The translations under genes and the position numbers were made by a program. A stretch of DNA of 64,000 nt from Yeosuana aromativorans (GTDB lineage Bacteria; Bacteroidota; Bacteroidia; Flavobacteriales; Flavobacteriaceae), in contig NZ_BMNR01000003.1 in NCBI RefSeq assembly GCF_014646655.1, positions 62,001 through 126,000 on the forward strand, given 5' to 3'. Below, one piece after another: positions 24,094-31,886 of the stretch (positions within the stretch are counted from its first letter, which is position 1; each line of letters begins with the position of its first letter). Below the pieces are notes generated by a model, which had not been told where the DNA came from, searched no databases, and saw only the letters and a list, made by a program, of their open reading frames with translations.

Positions 24094-24999
24094 TTAAAAC
24101 AGTCTGTGCAATACCACATCCACATCAATTAACAGTATGCTGAAAACCCCAAGCAAAATAATCAATTTTAAAATATTATGAAGAATGAGATAGTGCGTCT
24201 TGGTTCTTGAATTCCACAGTATAATTTGAAAAATGAGCAGTAAAACCAAACTTAAATAAAAGAACAAGTACATGTACCCAATTTTAAAACGAAATAACAG
24301 TAAATAGGTTGGAACCAAGGTTAAAAAAGTCAAAACAGTCAACATTATTTTAGAGACTTTTTCGCCATACACTATTGGAATTGTTTTATAGTTCAATGCC
24401 AAATCTCCTTTAATGTTTTCTAAATCCTTAGTGAGTTCTCGCATAGAAATAATCAAAAACAAAAACGTGGCGTGCACAAAAATAACTGGCTCAAAATTCT
24501 TGTAATAAACGAAAATGATAAAAAACGGTGTGATGGTTAATATCGCTGAAGTTAAATTCCCTATAAAAGGCAGTTTTTTTAATTTATGTGAATAAAACCA
24601 AATTGCAAAAATATAGATTGAAAAGAAAACAACCGCTTTAAAAGATTCATAGCTAGCCATAACCACGGCCATAAAATTCAATATAAAATAAAACGACAGT
24701 TTGGTGTTTTGATTGACCAATCTATCCAACTTGGACTTTTCTGGGCGATTGATTAAATCTTTTTCAGAATCATAAAAATTATTGATGATATAACCACCTG
24801 CTATGGTTGCTGCAGAAGCTAAAACCAGCATAAAAAGATTATCATCAAAAATAACTTCCCTAAGGGGTTTGTTATGTGCTAAAATGTAGATTGAAGTAAG
24901 ATATTGCGCTATGATAATGACCAGAATATTATAGCCTCGTACAACAGAAAACATACTAAAAAACTTGATTAATATGTGTTTCTGCCTTCGATTTAACAT
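24094..24999 (-). CDS. UbiA-type prenyltransferase (geranylgeranylglycerol-phosphate geranylgeranyltransferase-like)
   Basis: A polytopic membrane protein of about 301 residues with eight to nine helices. NNFYDSEKDLINRPEKSKLD holds the first Asp-rich prenyl-diphosphate site (NxxxDxxxD pattern), and a second Asp/Glu site (MRELTKDLENIKGD) follows. The frame is open from 25032, but the ATG at 24999 (MLNRRQKHILIKFF) matches the start of homologues as I recall them. Flavobacterial members are annotated as geranylgeranylglycerol-phosphate prenyltransferases; a quinone role is also possible. Next to mevalonate genes, so isoprenoid-related. Confidence 0.82.
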   Translation of the reverse strand: MLNRRQKHILIKFFSMFSVVRGYNILVIIIAQYLTSIYILAHNKPLREVIFDDNLFMLVLASAATIAGGYIINNFYDSEKDLINRPEKSKLDRLVNQNTKLSFYFILNFMAVVMASYESFKAVVFFSIYIFAIWFYSHKLKKLPFIGNLTSAILTITPFFIIFVYYKNFEPVIFVHATFLFLIISMRELTKDLENIKGDLALNYKTIPIVYGEKVSKIMLTVLTFLTLVPTYLLLFRFKIGYMYLFFYLSLVLLLIFQIILWNSRTKTHYLILHNILKLIILLGVFSILLIDVDVVLHRLF

Positions 25000-25050
25000 A
25001 ACTATGAGGTTTAAATAAAATCTTGAAAACATTCAAGATGACAGAAAGTT

Positions 25051-25980
25051 TTAGAAGCTATAAACCACTTCTAATTTATAGCCTTTTAGTGCTTGTTTAG
25101 CCTTTTCAATATCTTCAGTAAAACCAAGTATATAACCGCCACCGCCAGAACCGCAAAGTTTTAAATAGTATTCATTGGTCTTGATACCTTTTTTCCAAAG
25201 TTCATGAAATTCCTGAGGAATCATAGGTTTAAAATGATTTAAAACAACTTTTGACAAGCGTTTGGTGTTTTTAAACAACGATTTGATGTCGCCTTTTAAA
25301 AAGTCATCCACACAAGCATCGGTATGTTTAATAAACTGGTCCTTAAGCATATTACGGAACCCTTCCTGTTTCATGTTTTCCATAAAGATGCCAACCATGG
25401 GAGCGGTTTCACCAATGATACCACTATCCAATAAAAATACGGCTCCTTTCCCATCAGTTGATTGAGAAGGAATACCAGTAGCCTCAATATTATTTTGTGA
25501 ATTGATTAAAATAGGAATACTCAAATAACTGTTCAATGGATCCAATCCTGAGGATTTGCCATGAAAGAACGATTCCATTTCAGAAAAAATGGCCTTTAAC
25601 TTTAATAGCTTTTCTCGGGTTAAATTTTCTAAAACAGTTATTTTATCGAATGCATATTTATCATAAATTGCCGCTACTAAAGCACCACTACTACCTACAC
25701 CATAACCTTGCGGAATGGATGAATCAAAATACATACCCGCATTCACATCGTCGCGAAGCAAATCAATATCAAACCGTACCAACTCAGAGTTAATGCCTTC
25801 CAAATAGGTTACAAATCGCTTTAAACTTTCATTTGATTTTATGGCAATTTCAGAAGGTTGTGGGTCCTTTTTCAAAGCACCGTTATAAAAGCTATAAGGA
25901 ATTGATAAGCCTTTGGAATCTTTGATAATACCATATTCTCCAAAGAGCAATATTTTAGAATAAAAAAGCGGTCCTTTCAT
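25051..25980 (-). CDS. Mevalonate kinase-type GHMP kinase
   Basis: A 309-residue GHMP kinase. The ATP-binding motif is PQGYGVGSSGALVA (90-103); the C-terminal motif is KLCGSGGGGYILGF (around 280); the start KILLFGEYGII is typical of mevalonate kinases. It phosphorylates mevalonate, or a related mevalonate intermediate, in isoprenoid synthesis. The decarboxylase gene lies 27 bp upstream in the same transcript. The exact step (mevalonate or phosphomevalonate) cannot be settled from sequence alone. Confidence 0.85.
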   Translation of the reverse strand: MKGPLFYSKILLFGEYGIIKDSKGLSIPYSFYNGALKKDPQPSEIAIKSNESLKRFVTYLEGINSELVRFDIDLLRDDVNAGMYFDSSIPQGYGVGSSGALVAAIYDKYAFDKITVLENLTREKLLKLKAIFSEMESFFHGKSSGLDPLNSYLSIPILINSQNNIEATGIPSQSTDGKGAVFLLDSGIIGETAPMVGIFMENMKQEGFRNMLKDQFIKHTDACVDDFLKGDIKSLFKNTKRLSKVVLNHFKPMIPQEFHELWKKGIKTNEYYLKLCGSGGGGYILGFTEDIEKAKQALKGYKLEVVYSF

Positions 25981-26007
25981 TAACTAAATAGGTTTTGGGA
26001 TTTAAAG

Positions 26008-27087
26008 TTACAATTGTTTTGCTCCAAAACCAATTTTGTCGCAAATATAATGTCCATTTTGACAATATGCAACTAATTCATTCTTAATGAATTCTAAAAC
26101 GGATTCAGCTTCATTTGCAGGATACAATACGTGCACATTTGCTCCGGCATCCAAGGTAAAACTAACATGTAATCCTGTGTCTTGTCTAAACTCCCATATT
26201 TTATTTATGATTTTCAAGGTGTTTGGTTTCATCAAAATAAAATAGGGCATACTGGTCATCATCATGGCGTGGAGCGATAAGGCTTCACTTTCTACAATTT
26301 GTATAAACGCATTCAAATCACCCGTTTTAAACACATCAATTAATTTTGAAAGGTTACTATGGGCTTGACCAAAACGTTGTTCTGCAAATGGATGACCATG
26401 CATTAAATTATGACCTACTGTACTGCTGACCTGCTTTTCACCCTTATCAACCAATAAAATGGTGTCTTGGTAATTTTCAAAATTAGGATGGACTTCATAA
26501 GGGTATTTTATACCATATAAATCACTGCTGCCATCAATCTCAACATGTCGGCCCCAAACCACCAAATCGCCCTCAATACTTCTGCAAGCACTTCCAGAAC
26601 CCAATCGCGCCAAAAAGGAGGCTTTTTGGTGAAAATAATCATTGGGCATATCAGGGTTCAGCTCTCTTTTTATACTCATTAAACACAAGGCCAAAGCACT
26701 CATACCACTGGCTGATGAGGCAATACCCGAACTATGCGGAAACGTGTTTGAGGTTTCAATTTTAAAATGGTAGTCTTTTAAAAAAGGAACATATCGTTCA
26801 ATACGCTTAAAAAACGTTTTAATTTTTGGTTTAAAATCATCTTTTTTTTCATCATCTAAAAACACGTCAAATGAAAAATCACTCGAACTGTTTTTCTTTG
26901 AAAAACTAAGTGTTGTAGTAGTTTTACAAGCATCCAATGTAAAACTGATGGATGGGTTTTCTGGAATTTGATCAGCCTTTTTACCCCAATATTTTACCAA
27001 CGCGATGTTGCTTGGCGATGACCAAGTAAAAGATCCTTTTTCAACGGATTTTGAAAACGCTTTTGGTATGAAATTTTGCTCTGTCAT
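26008..27087 (-). CDS. mvaD: Diphosphomevalonate decarboxylase
   Basis: A 359-residue GHMP-family enzyme. SNIALVKYWGKK (26-37) is the signature of diphosphomevalonate decarboxylases, with SSGIASSASGMSALALC (about 118) as the phosphate loop and DAGANVHVLYP near the C-terminus. It makes isopentenyl diphosphate from diphosphomevalonate with ATP. Its start codon follows directly after the stop of the upstream DUF1697 gene, so the genes form one operon with mevalonate kinase and the prenyltransferase. Confidence 0.92.
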   Translation of the reverse strand: MTEQNFIPKAFSKSVEKGSFTWSSPSNIALVKYWGKKADQIPENPSISFTLDACKTTTTLSFSKKNSSSDFSFDVFLDDEKKDDFKPKIKTFFKRIERYVPFLKDYHFKIETSNTFPHSSGIASSASGMSALALCLMSIKRELNPDMPNDYFHQKASFLARLGSGSACRSIEGDLVVWGRHVEIDGSSDLYGIKYPYEVHPNFENYQDTILLVDKGEKQVSSTVGHNLMHGHPFAEQRFGQAHSNLSKLIDVFKTGDLNAFIQIVESEALSLHAMMMTSMPYFILMKPNTLKIINKIWEFRQDTGLHVSFTLDAGANVHVLYPANEAESVLEFIKNELVAYCQNGHYICDKIGFGAKQL

Positions 27088-27627
27088 TTATTCTGCTTCT
27101 AAAGACAAAGATAATAACTTTACCATTGTGTTGTAGTTTCTTGCCGTTGCAAATGTTTTTAGTTTACGTTCAAAAAAATTCACATTGAATTTAGCCTGAC
27201 CATAGCCTTTAGCGCAGAAATAGTATGTACAATCATTAATGATTAGGTACTCCTCACCTTCATAAACTTTTTCTGAAGCCACTTGTATTAACGTCTCATC
27301 AGGAGCATCGTGCAGCATCATGAAATAACTGGCTTTCTTTTTGTCTTCTGAAAAGGGGCAATCATCAAAAATACGTTTCAAATCAAGCCGTGTCATGACC
27401 AGAACAGAAACCTCAAATTCAAAAGAATTCAAAATAGCATTCTTGATGGTTTCCTCTATTTTTTGAGTGTTTTTTTCTGATGACTTGAAAATCACATTGC
27501 CGCTTTGAATATACGTTTGAACGTTTTCAAAACCAGATTTAGACAGCAGTTTTCGTAATTCTGCCATGGGTACTTTTTTATGCCCACCCACGTTAATGCC
27601 TTTTAAAAGTGCTATGTAAATTTCCAT
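27088..27627 (-). CDS. DUF1697 protein
   Basis: A 179-residue cytoplasmic protein of the DUF1697 family. The N-terminal IALLKGINVGGHKKVPMAEL and YIQSGNVIFKS are the family signature, and KFNVNFFERKL with TARNYNTMVKLLSL closes it. The function is unknown. It abuts both neighbours without gaps (stops at 27088, next begins at 27087; the upstream stop is at 27628), so it is a middle gene of the operon. Confidence 0.9.
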   Translation of the reverse strand: MEIYIALLKGINVGGHKKVPMAELRKLLSKSGFENVQTYIQSGNVIFKSSEKNTQKIEETIKNAILNSFEFEVSVLVMTRLDLKRIFDDCPFSEDKKKASYFMMLHDAPDETLIQVASEKVYEGEEYLIINDCTYYFCAKGYGQAKFNVNFFERKLKTFATARNYNTMVKLLSLSLEAE

Positions 27628-28839
27628 TTATTTTGAAATATGTTTGGCTGCAATATACGCACTGGTCCAGGCATTTTGAAAATTGAACCCTCCGGTAACG
27701 GCATCGATGTTTAATACTTCACCTGCAAAAAACAAGTTTTTATGAATTCGGCTTTCAAAAGTTTTAAAGTTGACTTCTTTTAAATCAATGCCACCAGCCG
27801 TTACAAATTCTTCTTTAAACGTACTTTTTCCGTCAACCTTAAAAATGGCTTGTGTCAATTGGTTTACAAAATTTTCCAATTGTAATTTGTTCATATCAGC
27901 CCAACGGGTTTCAGTATCCATTTGGGATGCCAGTACCAATTGTTGCCACAGTCGTTTTGGTAGCTCAAATTGAGTGGATTTAAAAACTGTCTTTTTAGCT
28001 AAAGACAATTTCAAATCCTTGAGAACGGACATACAATCTTCATAAGTCTTTCTAATGAAATTAATTTCAATTTGAAATTTATAGTCACGCTTTGCCAGTT
28101 CCAAAGCTCCAAAAGCTGAGAGTTTTAAAATAGAGGGGGCACTCATACCCCAATGAGTAATCAATAAAGGCCCTTCTGAATACAGATCTGAATCAACCAC
28201 ATGAATTCCAATATTTTGGACTACCACACCAGGAATATCTTTGATGCGTTTATCATTAATGTTGAATGTAAACAATGATGGAATTGGTTTCGCAATACTG
28301 TGCCCAACAGTTTCTAAAAGACTCCATATCTTGGTATTACTTCCTGTTGCGATTAATACTTTTTCACAAGAAAACAGTCCTTGGGACGTTTCTATTTGCC
28401 ATAAATTATTTTGATTTTGGATTGATTTGACCGAGTGATTATATAAAATGTCCACGTGATGTTTTTTAGCTTCCCTTAAAAAACAATCGATAATGGTTTG
28501 AGAGGAGTTTGACACCGGGAACATGCGTCCGTCTTCTTCTGTTTTCAGTTCCACGCCTCTCTTTTCGAACCACTCTATTGTATCGCCAGTCGTAAATTGA
28601 TGAAAAGGCCCCAATAATTCCTTTTCACCACGAGGATAATTCTGCACCAATTCCTGCGGAATAAATTCTGCATGCGTGACATTACAGCGTCCGCCTCCAG
28701 ACACCTTTACTTTTTGCAAACCTTCTTTGCCTCTTTCTAAAATGGCTACCTGTAAATGAGGGTTTTGCTCAGCAATGTTAATCGCCGCAAAAAAACCTGC
28801 CGCACCACCTCCAATAATGATGACATCTTTTTCAATCAT
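27628..28839 (-). CDS. HI0933/YhiN-family FAD-dependent oxidoreductase (BaiN-like)
   Basis: A 403-residue flavoprotein. The FAD-binding GGGAAGFFAAINIA (8-21) is a Rossmann motif; GGGRCNVTH (about 47-55) is the HI0933 signature; GGFNFQNAWTSAYIAAKHI is the C-terminal FAD contact. Family members reduce double bonds or handle NAD(P)H; the physiological substrate is unknown. The gene overlaps the upstream glycerophosphodiesterase gene by 4 bp. Confidence 0.9.
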   Translation of the reverse strand: MIEKDVIIIGGGAAGFFAAINIAEQNPHLQVAILERGKEGLQKVKVSGGGRCNVTHAEFIPQELVQNYPRGEKELLGPFHQFTTGDTIEWFEKRGVELKTEEDGRMFPVSNSSQTIIDCFLREAKKHHVDILYNHSVKSIQNQNNLWQIETSQGLFSCEKVLIATGSNTKIWSLLETVGHSIAKPIPSLFTFNINDKRIKDIPGVVVQNIGIHVVDSDLYSEGPLLITHWGMSAPSILKLSAFGALELAKRDYKFQIEINFIRKTYEDCMSVLKDLKLSLAKKTVFKSTQFELPKRLWQQLVLASQMDTETRWADMNKLQLENFVNQLTQAIFKVDGKSTFKEEFVTAGGIDLKEVNFKTFESRIHKNLFFAGEVLNIDAVTGGFNFQNAWTSAYIAAKHISK

Positions 28840-29513
28840 AATTTATCTGGAAAATCAGAAATAATACCATCAACGCCGTAACGTTTCATTCGGTTAATGG
28901 TTTCAGCATCATTTACAGTCCAAGTATTGACTTGATATCCTTTTGCTTGGGCTTGTTTTACATTTTCTTTTGTCAGTAATGCAACGTTTGGATGGATGGC
29001 AACTGCATTAATGGTTTTAGCAAATTCGATAGCCTCAGTAACACTGGCCTTTGTTAAAACGCCTAATGAAATTTTTTTATTTACTCGAAATACATCTTCC
29101 AATTCATGGTGTTGAAAACTGGAGACAATAAAATCGGTATATTTCCAGCCCTTTTCGTTGACATACTTTTCTACAACCTCACAAGTTTTAACAGCGGTAT
29201 GTCGTCCTTTCAATTCTATGTTTAAAAGACATGTCTTATCGATAAGCTCCAAAACTTCTTTCAGAGTTGGAATTTTATTGTTGCCTGCTACTTGTAACTG
29301 TTTTAATTGAGACAGTGTGTGCTTGGCTATTTCTCCAGTTCCATTAGTCATTCTGTCCAATGTAAAATCATGAAAAACAACCAACTCACCTGAAGCGCAA
29401 ACATGCACATCTATTTCAATTCCATCCACACCAAAATCCATTGCCTTTTGAATAGACTCCAACGTGTTTTCCGCAACATACGCCTTAGCTCCTCGATGTC
29501 CCATTTTTCGCAT
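28836..29513 (-). CDS. Glycerophosphodiester phosphodiesterase
   Basis: A 225-residue GDPD TIM barrel without signal peptide, thus cytoplasmic. GHRGAKAYVAENTLES (5-20) has the catalytic His-Arg pair, DGIEIDVHVCASGELVVFHD the metal Glu/Asp and second His, and VNTWTVND is the C-terminal motif. It hydrolyses glycerophosphodiesters to glycerol-3-phosphate and alcohol. The upstream thioesterase gene stops 4 bp away, which suggests lipid turnover as a common theme. Confidence 0.92.
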   Translation of the reverse strand: MRKMGHRGAKAYVAENTLESIQKAMDFGVDGIEIDVHVCASGELVVFHDFTLDRMTNGTGEIAKHTLSQLKQLQVAGNNKIPTLKEVLELIDKTCLLNIELKGRHTAVKTCEVVEKYVNEKGWKYTDFIVSSFQHHELEDVFRVNKKISLGVLTKASVTEAIEFAKTINAVAIHPNVALLTKENVKQAQAKGYQVNTWTVNDAETINRMKRYGVDGIISDFPDKL

Positions 29514-29517
29514 TTTA

Positions 29518-30384
29518 TTACTTATTTAATGGTCGCATCAAACCTTCCTGTGCCACAGAAGCTACAAGCTTTCCGTCCCTTGAAAAAATATTGCCCCTAG
29601 CAAATCCCCTGGCGTTTGAGGCATTCGGTGATTCCATAGAAAACAATAACCAATCATCAAAATCAAAATCCCTGAAATACCACATGGAATGGTCTAAACT
29701 AGCTGTTTGGGTATTTCCCCAATGCGCTATGCTAGCATGTGGGTTCAGGGCCGAAACCAAAATATTATAATCTGAAATGTAGGTTAAAATTTGTTGTTTG
29801 GTTGCTAAATCCAGATTGTTTACGTTGCCTTTTAACTTAAACCACACATCACTAAACGGCGGTAAATCCACTCGCTCTAAAGGGTTGACCACAACTGTTG
29901 GTTTAAACTCAATGGGGCGATCAATCTCAAAAAACACCTTTAAACTTTTTGGTAAAAAATCACCATATTGATGCAGGATATCGGTCCAACTTAGCAAGTC
30001 TTCAGGTTGCTTTATATCCGATTTCATAGCTATTTGATGGTTATAACCCGCTTCTTTTTTATGAAAAGAAGCCGACAAAATAAAAATAGTCGTTCCATTT
30101 TGTTGGGCTGTAACTCTCCGCACGGAAAAACTACCACCGTCCCTAACACAACTAACGTTGAATTGAATTGGTAAATCCAGTTTTCCTGCCTCCAAAAAAT
30201 AGGCATGCATGGAGTGCAAAATGCGTTGGTTTGTTATGGTTCTACATGCTGCATTGATGGCTTGCGCCAATACTTGTCCGCCAAACACGCGTTTGCTCCC
30301 AACTGTTTTGCTATATCCTATAAATTGAGAATCATCAACCTTTTCTAGAATTAAAAGGTCTAATAAATCTTGAACTGAAGTCAT
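29518..30384 (-). CDS. tesB: Acyl-CoA thioesterase II (TesB-like)
   Basis: A 288-residue double-hotdog thioesterase. RVFGGQVLAQAI and HSMHAYFLEAGK lie in the first hotdog; ASIAHWGNTQTASLDHSMWYF with Asp and the following FDDWLLF in the second. This fits TesB, which hydrolyses medium and long-chain acyl-CoA. It is the first gene of the 30384-24094 operon; a 68-bp gap separates it from the amylase gene on its right. Confidence 0.9.
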   Translation of the reverse strand: MTSVQDLLDLLILEKVDDSQFIGYSKTVGSKRVFGGQVLAQAINAACRTITNQRILHSMHAYFLEAGKLDLPIQFNVSCVRDGGSFSVRRVTAQQNGTTIFILSASFHKKEAGYNHQIAMKSDIKQPEDLLSWTDILHQYGDFLPKSLKVFFEIDRPIEFKPTVVVNPLERVDLPPFSDVWFKLKGNVNNLDLATKQQILTYISDYNILVSALNPHASIAHWGNTQTASLDHSMWYFRDFDFDDWLLFSMESPNASNARGFARGNIFSRDGKLVASVAQEGLMRPLNK

Positions 30385-30452
30385 TTTTTGCTTTACTTTT
30401 TTTGAATTTATAAAGCTATTAAAATCACTTCAGCTTTTGGCAAAAAAATCAA

Positions 30453-31883
30453 TTAATTAGCCAGTATTTTATACTCCCATGGGTTTAGAATTAGTTTTCC
30501 AGATTCCAGTTTCAAAGGCGAATTGGTCATATAATCTGTCGTGTTTTCGGGCAAATCAATTGTTACTGATTGTTCCTTATCGGAAAAATTGCCTATAAAT
30601 GTTACGGTGCTTCCTGCTTTACTCCTATTAAACATCAGCACATCATCATTCCCGGTTTGCATTCTTTGATACGATGCAGCTTGCTTTCCACCATTTAGTG
30701 CTGGATTTGTATTTTTTAAAGCACCAAGTTTTTTTAAGACTTCAAAATAAGGCCCTTTGGTTTTGGGAATAGAATCTTTTTCAAAAAACTTCAATGCGTG
30801 ATCTAAATCGTATTCTTGCCCTGAATAAATCAATGGCATGCCTGGCAATGTATATGTTAATGTGGTAAATATTTCTTTGTTGTTTGGCATACGTTCCTTG
30901 AGTGTTCCATTCCATGAGTTTTCATCATGATTGGTTGTAAAATTCATCAGGATATCATCTTTTTCATAAAGAGTATCAATGGTTTTCATCAAGGTATCAA
31001 AATCATGCAAGGTCTTTTTGCCTTTAGCCATATCATTCATTAAATGAAGGAGTTTCCATCCATATTCCATATCAAACAAATCATCTTTCATGAATTTTGG
31101 ATCATCATTTTCAGCTAACATGAATATCTCTTTTTTTGATTTTAACTGTGGAATTGCTTTTTCCCAAAAAGAAACCGGAGTGGGTTCTACATGGTCACAA
31201 CGGAACCCGTCAATGTTTTCTTCTTCAACCCAATACATCATATCCTTTATCATTTGGTCTTGCATAGCCATATTGGAATAATCCAGTTGTGCGACATCAC
31301 CCCAACCTTTTGAGGTGCCATCATCATTTAAAGGATCTGTGATCTCTCCTTTGGCATTTTTCACGTAAAATTCAGGATGTGTTTTTATCCAAACATGATC
31401 CCAACCTGTATGGTTAGGTACCCAATCCAAAATAACATAGATGCCATTTTGGTGAGCCGTTTTTACCAACTCTCTAAAATCTTCAATGGTACCAAATTCT
31501 GGATTGACTTTAGTGTAATCTGACACGGCATAATAACTTCCTAGCATTTTATTGCGTTCTGCTTCATCTTCAATTTTTGAAGCAAAATCACCACCCGTAG
31601 CTTTGCGCTTGGTTTGTGAAATGGGGTTAATGGGCATCAACCAAATAATTTTCACTCCCAATTGTTTTAATTCGGGAATGTCTTTGGTAAACGCATCAAA
31701 CGTTCCTTCGGGTGAATATTGACGGATGTTTGCTTCATAAATCACTGCGTTTTCCATTACTGTATCGGAAACCGGTGCTATTTCTGAAGTCGGTTCGTTG
31801 TTGGTTTTATCAACTTTTTGCTCCTGTTTGCATGAACAAAAAACAATGGATAAGACTACTAAAAATGAGATTAGTTTTTTCAT
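30453..31883 (-). CDS. GH13 alpha-amylase-type lipoprotein
   Basis: A 476-residue GH13 lipoprotein (SIVFCSC at the lipobox). Catalytic regions are complete: DWVPNHTGWDH (region I), IDGFRCDHVEP (nucleophile Asp), IFMLAENDDP (acid/base Glu) and NFTTNHDENSW (third Asp). It is the last gene of the minus-strand half of the maltodextrin locus. Probable role is cleavage of oligosaccharides in the periplasm or at the outer membrane. The bond specificity cannot be read from sequence. The upstream GH31 gene ends 3 bp before it. Confidence 0.92.
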   Translation of the reverse strand: MKKLISFLVVLSIVFCSCKQEQKVDKTNNEPTSEIAPVSDTVMENAVIYEANIRQYSPEGTFDAFTKDIPELKQLGVKIIWLMPINPISQTKRKATGGDFASKIEDEAERNKMLGSYYAVSDYTKVNPEFGTIEDFRELVKTAHQNGIYVILDWVPNHTGWDHVWIKTHPEFYVKNAKGEITDPLNDDGTSKGWGDVAQLDYSNMAMQDQMIKDMMYWVEEENIDGFRCDHVEPTPVSFWEKAIPQLKSKKEIFMLAENDDPKFMKDDLFDMEYGWKLLHLMNDMAKGKKTLHDFDTLMKTIDTLYEKDDILMNFTTNHDENSWNGTLKERMPNNKEIFTTLTYTLPGMPLIYSGQEYDLDHALKFFEKDSIPKTKGPYFEVLKKLGALKNTNPALNGGKQAASYQRMQTGNDDVLMFNRSKAGSTVTFIGNFSDKEQSVTIDLPENTTDYMTNSPLKLESGKLILNPWEYKILAN

Positions 31884-31886
31884 GAT

